Below are positions 32,358-40,838 of a DNA stretch of 64,000 bases, piece by piece. Made by a program: the position numbers and the translations under genes. The notes under the pieces are model-generated. The model worked only from the letters and a program-made list of their open reading frames with translations, was not told the DNA's origin and searched no databases. The DNA is from an uncultured Peptoniphilaceae bacterium (lineage in GTDB: Bacteria; Bacillota; Clostridia; Tissierellales; Peptoniphilaceae), in assembly GCA_943912255.1 (NCBI GenBank), contig CALTTP010000005.1:122869-186868 (forward strand), given 5' to 3'. Every line of letters starts with the position of its first letter. The stretch's first letter is position 1.

Positions 32358-34391
32358 TTAGTTACTGTCACCTTGCAAATATCTTATAAAGGCATCATTT
32401 ACCCATATATCTTCGGATTTTCCAGTTTCCAAATCAAGGGATTGATTTAAGGTTTTAATTAAATCTTCGGAATTTTCATTAGTTGTAAAACTGTGAAGTG
32501 TTAGATTTTCAAGGGTAATATGGTTGTCCACTAGAGGGCCATAGCCTTCTTTCATCTCGGTGTTGGAGCTATAAAGTGGTTGCCACCATGATCCTACAAT
32601 TACCTTTTCACCATTAGGATCCTCTGTGGTCTTTTGTGCATATTTTTTTACAATGGAATCGAATTTCATCTTATCTTCTGGATTTTCAAATTCTATATAT
32701 AGATTAAATTCCACAGCATTTGCCACATATTTATCCTCTTTTACCTTTACCACTTCATATTGCTTTGTAGGTTCAGGAATTGGACCCCATTCTAGTCTAT
32801 ATTCAAAGGCTGAAGATTTAGGCTCAAGGGCCAATTTTCCTTTAATGTCCTCTAGTCTTAGTACTGCTAATAGTTGATTGATATGATCCATATCATCATG
32901 GCTGTATACAAGGGTCTTTTCCTTATCTAGCCCATTTTTATATTTGTCCGATACGATATTAAAGCCTGTGGTCTTATCATTGGTAATTAATTCTACGCCG
33001 GCTTTAAAAATCTTATTTCCCGTTACAACCTCTGCCTTTTTAAGTTCTTCTTCAAATTTAAAGGCTATATATGGATCTGAAATCTCTCCAGATTTAATTG
33101 GGTCCTTTGAAATGTAAAATTCACTGCCTAAGGCGATTTTATCGATTAGAGGTTTCAAGTTCTCAGAAGTTACAAAGGTCTTTAAATATTCTACATCCAC
33201 ATTAGAACCGACTTTAAAAGCTGCAGCTCTCTTTAGAACCTCAATATCGTAGTTTTCCTTAGAGTCTAGTCCAAGGATTTCGATAGCCTTTTCTTTAGTA
33301 ATAACCCTTGGCAATTCTGTTAAGTTATTAGCCTCTAGGAATAAATCTAAAATATCTGCCTTTTCATTACCAGAAAGAACCTTTCTATAAGTTATATTGG
33401 ACTTTAAATCATCAGGTAATTTTCCTAAAGCATATCTAAAGTCAGACTTTTCACCATATAGAATATCTAGTAGATTTCCCTCAGAAACAGAAGTATTTCC
33501 GCCGACTACAATGATCTTTTTAACATTCTCCTTAATAAAGGAAAGAAGATTCTTGTCTATGGAATCCTTCTTTGTCAATAAAATTGGCGCATCTAGGACT
33601 GCAGAAGCAGAAGATGCAGATAGAGCATCAGGATAATCTTCCCCACTTGCCAAGATTACCGTATCTAAATTACCGAAAGCCTTTTTATATTCCTTTGCCA
33701 CTTCTAAGGAAGTTAGATATCTATCATTACCCTTAATTCGTCTGGCATTACCTTCAACAGAGGACTTACCACCGATTATAATAGGGTTTTTAAACCCATC
33801 AGAATTTGATGCTAAATTTAGTCTATTAAAGGTGTTTTCATCCTTAGTTCTAGAAACCAAAGGTCCACTAGAAAGTGCATCAGGATAATCCTTGCCACTG
33901 ACGATAAAGTTGGTAATATTGTCCTTGGAAATTTCTGAGTCAAGTAACTTATATCTTAAATCCCCAATCTTTTCAGCGGTTTTATATCTGTCCTTGCCAT
34001 AAATTCTTTCCGTAGGATAAACCTTAGATAGCTCTCTCTCCACATCAAGAGAAATAGTAGAACTACCACCAAGAATATAGACCTTTTCAGGATCAAGTCG
34101 CTTTAATTCATCCTTAGTACTTTCAGTTAGAGACTTGGCATTAGTAAGAAGTAGAGGCCATTTCTCTTGAATAGTTAAAGTACTTCCCACAAGAGCGTCA
34201 GGAAAAGCCTCCCCACTGGCAACAATTATAGCCTTAGGCTTAGAATAAAGCCTTTGAGATATTTTAGTTGCAGTCTCAAACCTGTTTTCCCCATAAATCC
34301 TTTCCACAGAAATGTTTTCCGCGGCCAAAGCCCTGCTACCAGGAAGTAACAAAGCCCCAGTCAACAAAATAGATAAAAATTTCTTTTTCAT
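32358..34391 (-). CDS. Secreted protein with three N-terminal CWB2 repeats and an unknown C-terminal domain, 677 aa
   Basis: Signal peptide (1-~24, ending RALAA). Three CWB2 cell-wall-binding repeats follow (~28-125, ~126-225, ~226-315), with ERIYGENRFETA, ERIYGKDRYKTA and KGNDRYLTSLEVA marks, PDAL motifs and VVGG-like ends. The second repeat is less regular. The remaining ~360 residues match nothing I recognise; they are Lys/Glu-rich and globular, with segments such as YSHDDMDHINQLLAV and VIVGSWWQPLYSSNTEM. Here the anchor is at the N-terminus, whereas in the 5597 protein it is at the C-terminus. RBS GGAAGGGGAA before ATG. Monocistronic and convergent to purH. Confidence 0.85.
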   Translation of the reverse strand: MKKKFLSILLTGALLLPGSRALAAENISVERIYGENRFETATKISQRLYSKPKAIIVASGEAFPDALVGSTLTIQEKWPLLLTNAKSLTESTKDELKRLDPEKVYILGGSSTISLDVERELSKVYPTERIYGKDRYKTAEKIGDLRYKLLDSEISKDNITNFIVSGKDYPDALSSGPLVSRTKDENTFNRLNLASNSDGFKNPIIIGGKSSVEGNARRIKGNDRYLTSLEVAKEYKKAFGNLDTVILASGEDYPDALSASSASAVLDAPILLTKKDSIDKNLLSFIKENVKKIIVVGGNTSVSEGNLLDILYGEKSDFRYALGKLPDDLKSNITYRKVLSGNEKADILDLFLEANNLTELPRVITKEKAIEILGLDSKENYDIEVLKRAAAFKVGSNVDVEYLKTFVTSENLKPLIDKIALGSEFYISKDPIKSGEISDPYIAFKFEEELKKAEVVTGNKIFKAGVELITNDKTTGFNIVSDKYKNGLDKEKTLVYSHDDMDHINQLLAVLRLEDIKGKLALEPKSSAFEYRLEWGPIPEPTKQYEVVKVKEDKYVANAVEFNLYIEFENPEDKMKFDSIVKKYAQKTTEDPNGEKVIVGSWWQPLYSSNTEMKEGYGPLVDNHITLENLTLHSFTTNENSEDLIKTLNQSLDLETGKSEDIWVNDAFIRYLQGDSN

Positions 34392-34435
34392 TACTTTCCC
34401 CTTCCATTAATATTATTTGAGTTTACCTCACTGTG

Positions 34436-34441
34436 ATTATA
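34436..34441 (-). promoter_or_regulatory. -10 element for the CWB2 gene
   Basis: On the minus strand the sequence reads GGGTATAATCAC, about 45 bases before the start. The -35 (TTTCTC at 17 bases) is weak. Confidence 0.5.
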
Positions 34442-34967
34442 CCCAATAAAAGAGAAGTGAGAAATGAAAGGTGAGAAATGATCAAGCACTCAAACATGAG
34501 TGCTCGATTGCTTACGCAAGAATTGATCCCATACTAATTTTTGATTAGCGAGATTTGTTGTTTTTATATATTGACAATATTCCTGAAAAATAAAAAGTTC
34601 TGTAGCTCTAAGTGTCCGATTACGGAGTATTTGAAGGAAAGCCAAAAGCTTTCCAACATCTTTTGCAGCAGGGTTTTCAGGGACGGCTAGTCCCTGAATT
34701 TATGGAGGGAAAAGGGTTGGGTTTTAAAGGGAAGGGAAATGGAACCATCAAATAGTTTACCGATTCCCTTCCCTTTATTTTGAAAGAGAACATTAAACTC
34801 TGCAAGCAGTTTGTGAAGTTTATAAAACTTCGTCTAACAACTTTCTAGTAGGCAAAAAAGTTTTCTGGAAGTTTTGCAAGCAAAAAACTTCCCCATTTCC
34901 CTTTTACCATTGCAAAAACTTCCATTTATGGATAAACTTATTATAGATTAGAATAGAAGGAGATAAT
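34440..34967. other. Hairpin-dense non-coding region before gltX
   Basis: No gene seen in about 530 bases. Direct repeat GTGAGAAATGA at 34457 and 34471 (14-base pitch). Hairpins: AGCACTCA/TGAGTGCT (34485-34504), GGAAAGC/GCTTTCC (34636-34654), TTCAGGGAC/GTCCCTGAA (34676-34698), a 13-pair AAAGGGAAGGGAA/TTCCCTTCCCTTT (34726-34776), GAAGTTT/AAACTTC (34815-34831), GGAAGTTTT/AAAACTTCC (34867-34892). It has no T-box element, unlike the other tRNA synthetase leaders here. It could be a structured RNA or a leader of gltX. Confidence 0.5.
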
Positions 34968-36446
34968 ATGAAAGAGGTTAGATTACGTTTTGCTCCAAGT
35001 CCAACGGGATATTTGCATATTGGAGGACTTAGAACTGCACTATTTAATTATTTGTATGCTCGTGGTCAAAAGGGCAAGTTTATTTTAAGAATTGAAGATA
35101 CTGATAGAACTCGTTATGTTGAAGGAGCTATTGAAAATTTACTTAAGGAACTTTCCTGGGCAGGCATTGAAATCGACGAGGGAGTTACTTTAGATGAGTC
35201 TGGAAATGTAACGAATATTGGAGAATGTACACCTTATATTCAGTCGGAAAGAGTAAAGGCAGGGGTTTACAACAAATATGTTGAAAAGCTTATAGAAGAG
35301 GGAAAGGCCTATTACTGTTTTTGTACTAAGGAGAGATTGGATCAAATTAGAGAACAGCAAAAGGCTGATGGAATGGTACCTAGATATGACGGTTTTTGTA
35401 GAGGGATTTCTTTGGAGGAAGCGAAGAAGAGAATTGCAGCCGGTGAAGAGCATGTTGTAAGGATGAAGCTTCCAGCAAATCAAAATATCTCTTTTAATGA
35501 CGCTATTAAGGGAAAGATTACCATTAACACAGATGATATGGATGACCAAGTTTTAATCAAATCCGATGGTTTTCCAACTTATCATTTTGCTGTAGTTGTA
35601 GATGACCATGAAATGGGTATTACTCATGTTGTAAGAGGTGACGAATGGTTGCCATCAACTCCAAAACATGTGTTTTTATATGAATCCCTAGGATGGGAAG
35701 CTCCAGAATATGTTCATTTGCCAACGGTTCTAAACAAGTCTGGAAAGAAGCTTTCCAAGAGAAATGACGATGTGTCCGTAGAGGACTTTAGAAAGATGGG
35801 CTATTTACCTGAGGGGCTTGTTAACTATCTAGCTTTAGTTGGATGGTCACCAGAGACCAACAACGAAATACTTTCCATGGATGAATTGATTGAACAATTT
35901 ACTTTTAAGAGAGTTTCTAAATCCGGTGGTGTATTTGATAAGGAAAAGTTGGATTGGGTAAATGGACATTATATAAGGGATTTGGAAGTTTCTAAGCTAG
36001 CAGAAATGATAAAACCGTATATGATTGAAGCAGGACAGATTGATGAGGATTTTTCTGATGAAAAATTGGAACTAATTGCAAGTACTTTCCAAGAGTCCAT
36101 CTCAAAGCTATCCGACATTGTGGAACAATCAGCTTTCCTATTTGAAGAAAAAGTTGAAATCACCGAAGAGGATGCCAAAGAAATGGCTTCAGGAGAACAA
36201 GTGCCAAGCCTTGTGGAAGCCTTTAAATCTGAACTTTCTCAAATTGATGAAGTAGATGAAGAATTTGCTAAGACTATAATGAAGAAGATACAAAAGGCTA
36301 CAGGAGTAAAGGGAAAGAACCTATATATGCCTGTTAGAGCCGTTCTTACTGGAAATGTTCATGGACCAGAATTGGTAAATATCATAATGATACTTGGCAA
36401 AGAAGGTTTATTGAATAGATTAGAAGACTTTAAACAAGGGGCATAA
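34968..36446 (+). CDS. gltX: Glutamyl-tRNA synthetase
   Basis: Class I synthetase that charges tRNA-Glu (and perhaps tRNA-Gln where the amidotransferase route is used). 492 aa, normal length. HIGH-type motif in APSPTGYLHIGGLRTALFNY at the N-terminus, KLSKR in NKSGKKLSKRNDD, and the anticodon-binding helical C-terminal half. Strong RBS GAAGGAGA 5 bases before ATG. The following membrane-anchored hypothetical protein begins one base after the stop. Confidence 0.97.
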   Translation: MKEVRLRFAPSPTGYLHIGGLRTALFNYLYARGQKGKFILRIEDTDRTRYVEGAIENLLKELSWAGIEIDEGVTLDESGNVTNIGECTPYIQSERVKAGVYNKYVEKLIEEGKAYYCFCTKERLDQIREQQKADGMVPRYDGFCRGISLEEAKKRIAAGEEHVVRMKLPANQNISFNDAIKGKITINTDDMDDQVLIKSDGFPTYHFAVVVDDHEMGITHVVRGDEWLPSTPKHVFLYESLGWEAPEYVHLPTVLNKSGKKLSKRNDDVSVEDFRKMGYLPEGLVNYLALVGWSPETNNEILSMDELIEQFTFKRVSKSGGVFDKEKLDWVNGHYIRDLEVSKLAEMIKPYMIEAGQIDEDFSDEKLELIASTFQESISKLSDIVEQSAFLFEEKVEITEEDAKEMASGEQVPSLVEAFKSELSQIDEVDEEFAKTIMKKIQKATGVKGKNLYMPVRAVLTGNVHGPELVNIIMILGKEGLLNRLEDFKQGA

Positions 36447-36447
36447 A

Positions 36448-36966
36448 ATGAAAAAAAGGGTTGTTACAGGACTACTGCTAATACTATTTGTAACTGCATT
36501 TTTTGCAGCAGGCTATGTTCTATTTAACAAATATAACGAAACCTATGGCTATGACCAATTATCCCGAGGGTATATAGATAGAGTTCAGTATAATGAACCA
36601 AAGGTGAAAGAAGAAGAGGATATTTTATTTTTTGCTGCCCAAGACAATAAAGATGAAGATGATCTTAAGATAATGGTTTTCGAAAAGGACTTTCTATTTA
36701 AATCCAGATATAGAAAGAGATATGAAGAGGTTAAGTCTGAAAACCTAAATAGTATCTACTATGGTACAGATAAAGATGGATACGTTGTAATCTTTGGGAA
36801 AAACACAGCTGAATCACCTATTAATTCCTTTGAAGTCATATCTTCAGACTCAGAGAAGTTTGATGTAAAGGAAAAGGGAACAATTCTTGAAGTGATGAAG
36901 GGCAAAGCAAAAGATATAAAGGATTTAAGAATAGAATACGATCAAGAGGAATCAAATCCCCTTTAG
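36448..36966 (+). CDS. Hypothetical membrane-anchored protein, 172 aa
   Basis: Not recognised. One N-terminal hydrophobic segment (~5-26) that may be an uncleaved anchor, then a charged, probably extracytoplasmic domain rich in D, E and K (~27-172). It starts immediately after gltX (TAA then ATG), so translation is probably coupled. The next element is the cysS T-box leader. Confidence 0.7.
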   Translation: MKKRVVTGLLLILFVTAFFAAGYVLFNKYNETYGYDQLSRGYIDRVQYNEPKVKEEEDILFFAAQDNKDEDDLKIMVFEKDFLFKSRYRKRYEEVKSENLNSIYYGTDKDGYVVIFGKNTAESPINSFEVISSDSEKFDVKEKGTILEVMKGKAKDIKDLRIEYDQEESNPL

Positions 36967-36984
36967 TTCAAAAGGATAAAAGGG

Positions 36985-37188
36985 TTGATTTTCCAACAAG
37001 AAAAAACTATCTAGGGTTTTTAGAGAGGAACAGTTTGGTGAAATGTTCTAACCCTAATAGGCCTATGCGCTTGTTGTCTAGGATTTAATACATTCCGGTG
37101 GAACCGTTAAAACCATTAAGTGGATTTTATCAATTAGAGTGGAACCGCGGATTATTCGTCTCTTGCTTATGCAGGAGACTTTTTATTT
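36985..37188 (+). promoter_or_regulatory. T-box leader, cysteine specific, with terminator
   Basis: Controls cysS in response to uncharged tRNA-Cys. The T-box element AGAGTGGAACCGCGG lies at 37136-37150. Stem I closes by CAACAAG (36994-37000) with CTTGTTG (37070-37076). Specifier codon TGC (Cys) is at 37066-37068. Stem I also shows AGAGAGGAACAGTTTGGTG (from 37022). Terminator GTCTCTTGC/GCAGGAGAC (37158-37179) with T tail. Confidence 0.92.
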
Positions 37189-37225
37189 ACAATTTAGAAC
37201 TCATTAAAGTAGATTGGAGGAAGAT

Positions 37226-38626
37226 ATGAAAGTATATAATACAATGACTAGGAAAAAAGAAGAATTCATTCCCATAGAAAAAAATAAGGTGGGAATCTAT
37301 GTTTGTGGCCCCACTGTCTACAACTATATACACGTTGGAAATGCCAGACCAATGGTAGTATTTGACACCTTGAGAAGATATTTTCAGTACAAGGGCTATG
37401 AAGTGAAATATGTAAGTAACTTTACAGATATTGACGATAAGATTATTGAAAAGGCCAAGGAAGAAAATGTTGACTATACAGAGATAACAAAAAAATATAT
37501 AGAAGCCTACTTGGATAATTCCAAGGGTTTAAACTTCAATGAAGATGCTACAATTCACCCAAGGGCCACTGAATATATAGGTAAGATGATTGACTTTGTA
37601 AAGGGATTGGAAGATAAGAACATAGCCTATAATGTAGATGGGGATGTGTACTTTGATATTACTAAGGCTAAGGACTATGGAAAGTTGTCAAAGAAAAATA
37701 TAGAGGAATTACAGGCAGGGAAGAGAATAGAAGTTTCTTCTGAAAAGAGAAATGCCATGGATTTTGCCCTTTGGAAGAGAAGAAAAGAAGAGTCTGAGCC
37801 TGCTTGGGAATCCCCATGGGGTATGGGTAGACCAGGATGGCATTTAGAATGTTCTGTAATGGCAGGTTCCATTTTAGGAGATACCATCGATATTCATGCT
37901 GGAGGAGAGGACTTGCAATTTCCTCATCACGAAAATGAGATTGCCCAATCTGAATCTCTCCACGATAAAAACTTTGCAAATTATTGGATGCACAATTCCA
38001 TGATAACCGTAAATGATGAAAAGATGAGTAAGTCAAAGGGAAACTTCTTTTTATTAAACGATATTAAAGATTCCTACGACTTAGAAGTGGTAAGATTTTG
38101 GCTACTATCCGTTCACTATAGAAAGCCCATAAACTTTAGTAAGGATGTAATGGAAGCGACTAAAAATGGTCTTGAAAGACTTTATAATGGTAAAAAGCGA
38201 ATTGAAAACTTACTTGAAAAAGCAAAAGACGGACAAGAAGAAAGAGAACTTTCTGAAGAAGTAGATAAAATAGTCAAGGGCTTTGAAGAGGCAATGGATG
38301 ACGATTTAAATACAGCAGATGGTGTTACTGCAGTTTATGACTTAGTTAAATTTGCAAACACCAATTTAAATGAGGATTCGTCTAAAGAGCTTATTCAAAA
38401 GACCTTAGATGCTCTAAACTCCTTGGCAAAGGTCTTAGGAATTTTAACAAGGGAAGAAAAAGAAGAAAATCTAGACGAATTTGTGGAAAAGATGATAGAA
38501 GAAAGAACCAAGGCTAGAGCTGAAAAAGACTTTAAAAAAGCCGATGAGATTAGGGATAAACTTGGAGAAATGGGTATAAAATTAAAAGATACCAAGGATG
38601 GAGTGACTTGGGAAATAGAGAAATAA
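37226..38626 (+). CDS. cysS: Cysteinyl-tRNA synthetase
   Basis: Class I synthetase for tRNA-Cys. 466 aa from ATG 37226 (GGAGG at 37216-37220; an in-frame TTG at 37214 overlaps that site). HIGH-type motif in YVCGPTVYNYIHVGNARP, zinc ligands in CGPT, in HLECSVMA and in HHENE, and KMSKS in DEKMSKSKGNFF. Controlled by the Cys T-box upstream. thyA follows after 12 bases. Confidence 0.97.
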   Translation: MKVYNTMTRKKEEFIPIEKNKVGIYVCGPTVYNYIHVGNARPMVVFDTLRRYFQYKGYEVKYVSNFTDIDDKIIEKAKEENVDYTEITKKYIEAYLDNSKGLNFNEDATIHPRATEYIGKMIDFVKGLEDKNIAYNVDGDVYFDITKAKDYGKLSKKNIEELQAGKRIEVSSEKRNAMDFALWKRRKEESEPAWESPWGMGRPGWHLECSVMAGSILGDTIDIHAGGEDLQFPHHENEIAQSESLHDKNFANYWMHNSMITVNDEKMSKSKGNFFLLNDIKDSYDLEVVRFWLLSVHYRKPINFSKDVMEATKNGLERLYNGKKRIENLLEKAKDGQEERELSEEVDKIVKGFEEAMDDDLNTADGVTAVYDLVKFANTNLNEDSSKELIQKTLDALNSLAKVLGILTREEKEENLDEFVEKMIEERTKARAEKDFKKADEIRDKLGEMGIKLKDTKDGVTWEIEK

Positions 38627-38638
38627 GAGGTGTTATTT

Positions 38639-39469
38639 ATGAGTAGGGCAGATGAGATTTTTATAGAAATGTGCAGGGATATACTTGAAAATGGATATTC
38701 TTCTGAGGGTCAAAAGGTTAGGCCTCATTGGGATGATGGTACTCCTGCCCATACTATTAAAAAATTTGGCGTAGTAAATAGGTACGACCTTTCCAATGAG
38801 TTTCCCATACTCACTTTACGCCCTACGCCTCTAAAACTTGCAGTAGACGAATTACTTTGGATTTGGCAAAAGAAATCCAATAGGGTTTCAGAACTAAAAT
38901 CTTCCATTTGGAATAGTTGGACTGACGAAGAGGGTACTATAGGGAAGGCCTATGGCTATCAGCTGGGAATAAAACATAAATACAGAGAAGGGGAGTTCGA
39001 CCAGGTGGATAGGGTTCTATTTGACTTAAAAAACAACCCCTATTCCCGTAGGATTATGACCAATATCTATAATTTTGAGGACCTTCATGAAATGCAGCTT
39101 TATCCTTGCGCTTATTCCATGACCTTCAATGTTACGGAAAACAAACTAAATGGAATTTTAAACCAACGATCCCAGGATATTCTAGCGGCAAATAATTGGA
39201 ATGTAGTACAGTATTCCGTTTTGATGCATATGTTTGCCCAGGTTTCAGGTCTTCAAGTTGGGGAGTTGGTTCATGTGATTTCCGATGCTCATATCTACGA
39301 TAGACATATACCTATTATAAAAGAGCTAATAAGTAGACAGTCCTATGAAGCGCCAAAGTTAATAGTCAATAGAGAAATAAAAGACTTTTATAAATTTACC
39401 GTGGATGATTTTACCTTAGAAGAGTATAGAGCAGGTCCTCAAATTAAGGATATCCCTGTTGCAATTTAA
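38639..39469 (+). CDS. thyA: Thymidylate synthase
   Basis: Methylates dUMP to dTMP with methylene-THF, producing dihydrofolate. 276 aa from ATG 38639, chosen for RBS AAGAGGTG; the in-frame GTG at 38630 lies inside it. Motifs: catalytic Cys157 in LYPCAYSMTF, then LNQRSQDILAANNWNVVQYS and HVISDAHIYDRHI. The dihydrofolate it makes is recycled by the folA product encoded next. Confidence 0.96.
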   Translation: MSRADEIFIEMCRDILENGYSSEGQKVRPHWDDGTPAHTIKKFGVVNRYDLSNEFPILTLRPTPLKLAVDELLWIWQKKSNRVSELKSSIWNSWTDEEGTIGKAYGYQLGIKHKYREGEFDQVDRVLFDLKNNPYSRRIMTNIYNFEDLHEMQLYPCAYSMTFNVTENKLNGILNQRSQDILAANNWNVVQYSVLMHMFAQVSGLQVGELVHVISDAHIYDRHIPIIKELISRQSYEAPKLIVNREIKDFYKFTVDDFTLEEYRAGPQIKDIPVAI

Positions 39470-39544
39470 ATTATTGTAGGGATTGATGAGATTTTGGAAT
39501 TTGCATATTTTAAATTTGAAAGGTAAAAGTATAAGGAGTGAAAG

Positions 39545-40048
39545 ATGAAGGCAATAGTTGCAGTGGATAGTAATTGGGGCATTGGAAGGGACAACGAAAT
39601 GCTTATATCCATCCCCGACGATATGAAGTTCTTTGTGGATCAGACCAAGGGAAAAGTTGTAGTTATGGGAAGAAATACCCTAGAGTCCTTGCCAGGAGGA
39701 AGACCTTTAAAACATAGAAAGAATATTGTAGTTTCCAAGTCCATGGAAGAAAGGGACAATGTGACAGTGGTTAGAAGCATTGAAGAAGCCCTGGAAGAGA
39801 TAAAAAACTACCCTCCCGATGACGTTATGACAATAGGGGGAGACTCTATATATAGACAATTTTTGGAATATTGTGACGAATGTATAATCACAAAGATACA
39901 CAAGGAGTTTCCAAATGTACAGGCGTTTTTTCCGAACTTAGATAAAGATGAAAACTGGGAATTATATAACGAAACAGAAAAATATTCCTGGGATAATATA
40001 GATTACAGTTTCAACTGGTATAGAAACCTAAAGCTAAAAGAGGTGTAA
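39545..40048 (+). CDS. folA: Dihydrofolate reductase
   Basis: Reduces dihydrofolate to tetrahydrofolate with NADPH. 167 aa, normal length. Motifs: IVAVDSNWGIGRDNEMLISIPDD, where the Asp of the IPDD segment is the active-site acid, KVVVMGRNTLESLP, and MTIGGDSIYRQFL. Good RBS (AAGGAG). It forms a natural pair with thyA 75 bases upstream. Confidence 0.95.
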   Translation: MKAIVAVDSNWGIGRDNEMLISIPDDMKFFVDQTKGKVVVMGRNTLESLPGGRPLKHRKNIVVSKSMEERDNVTVVRSIEEALEEIKNYPPDDVMTIGGDSIYRQFLEYCDECIITKIHKEFPNVQAFFPNLDKDENWELYNETEKYSWDNIDYSFNWYRNLKLKEV

Positions 40049-40049
40049 T

Positions 40050-40319
40050 ATGGGAAAAAGATTATACAAAGTAAGAGAAGGAAAGATGATTGCAGGTGTA
40101 TGCTTAGGACTATCAGAATATTTTGGTATAGACGTTTCCATAGTAAGAATCGTCGTTGCTGTATTGTCTCTGTTCTATTTTGCTGGATTGGTGATGTATA
40201 TAGTTGCTGCCATAGTACTTCCTTGGAAAGAGGATATCTACCCATCAGACAATAACTTTAAAGATAATAGTTTTTCCGAGAGAAGAAAAGAAGACGACGA
40301 TTATATCGACATAGAATAA
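40050..40319 (+). CDS. PspC-domain membrane protein, 89 aa
   Basis: Matches the PspC family: KRLYKVREGKMIAGVCLGLS, EYFGIDVSIVRI, then one long hydrophobic segment (~32-58) ending VLPWKED. Such proteins sit in the membrane and sense or respond to envelope stress in some bacteria; the role in Firmicutes is not settled. It starts one base after the folA stop. An acidic tail ends it. Confidence 0.85.
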   Translation: MGKRLYKVREGKMIAGVCLGLSEYFGIDVSIVRIVVAVLSLFYFAGLVMYIVAAIVLPWKEDIYPSDNNFKDNSFSERRKEDDDYIDIE

Positions 40320-40322
40320 AGA

Positions 40323-40368
40323 AAAAAACTATCCTATTGGCAAAAGCAAGTATTAGGATAGTTTTTTT
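40323..40368 (+). terminator. Rho-independent terminator
   Basis: AAACTATCCTA pairs with TAGGATAGTTT around a 17-base loop and is followed by seven T. It ends the thyA-folA-PspC unit. Confidence 0.85.
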
Positions 40369-40377
40369 AATACAAAA

Positions 40378-40401
40378 GAGCATAGGAAAAGTCCAATGCT
40401 C
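40378..40401 (-). terminator. Terminator of the SRP RNA transcript
   Basis: GAGCAT/ATGCTC arms, read on the minus strand, followed by TTTTG. It lies ~20 bases beyond the SRP RNA 3' end. Confidence 0.65.
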
Positions 40402-40420
40402 CAATTTATCAAATTTAGTA

Positions 40421-40687
40421 TGTAGCACACCCGGCTTTGACTAATTACCTCTTAACGTTACTTAAGCAGTTAGCTCGAAGTAGGTGACCTCACGGCACAC
40501 AGAAATGACTACTTATGGCTGCTTCGTTCCCGATCTGACCAGGTTCATAGGTTCCTGTTGCGTAAGACCCGCTTGTCAACACCACTTACATAAGGCAGAC
40601 TTAAATTGTAAGAAGCCGGGGCCGGGAATTCGACCCTGCTGTAGCGATTGCAGGTTCAGGGCATCGCTAGTTCCCCGTCTAGTGCTT
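40421..40687 (-). ncRNA. ffs: Signal recognition particle RNA, large bacterial type
   Basis: On the minus strand the Ffh-binding hairpin is clear: CTGGTCAGATCGGGAACGAAG followed by CAGCC. The 5' Alu-type part resembles the Bacillus scRNA: AGACGGGGAACTAGCGATGCC, CCTGAACCTGCAATCGCTA, CAGCAGGGTCGAATTCCCGG and, further on, TAAGTGGTGTTGAC. The 3' part has CGAGCTAACTGCTTAAGTAA. About 267 nt. The 5' end directly follows the CCA of tRNA-Ser, so both are on one transcript. Ends are estimated from pairing (AAGCAC with GTGTGCT). Confidence 0.9.
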
Positions 40688-40777
40688 GGCGGAGAATGAG
40701 GGATTTGAACCCTCGAGACGCTCATCACGCCTACACGATTTCCAATCGTGCTCCTTCAGCCGCTCGGACAATTCTCC
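40687..40777 (-). tRNA. tRNA-Ser (anticodon GGA)
   Basis: Minus strand. Acceptor stem GGAGAAT/ATTCTCC, anticodon arm CACGA-TTGGAAA-TCGTG with anticodon GGA, a long variable arm as in class II tRNAs, T arm GAGGG-TTCAAAT-CCCTC, discriminator G. The CCA is encoded. It reads UCC and UCU serine codons. Confidence 0.97.
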
Positions 40778-40791
40778 AAGTACAGATGTTA

Positions 40792-40820
40792 ATTATATTA
40801 GATTTTAAAAGAAAAGTCAA
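40792..40820 (-). promoter_or_regulatory. Sigma-A promoter of tRNA-Ser and SRP RNA
   Basis: On the minus strand TTGACT (40820-40815), 17 bases, TATAAT (40797-40792), 14 bases before the tRNA 5' end. Confidence 0.9.
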
Positions 40821-40838
40821 ATAAAAGTTAAAGGACTT

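Noticed and set aside
34440..34967. T-box riboswitch for gltX
   Set aside because: The GGTGGNACCGCG element and a terminator/antiterminator pair are absent, although proS, cysS and ileS here have them.
40484..40699. A 71-codon open frame on the plus strand
   Set aside because: It covers the complement of the SRP RNA and the tRNA-Ser end; the region is an RNA gene on the other strand.
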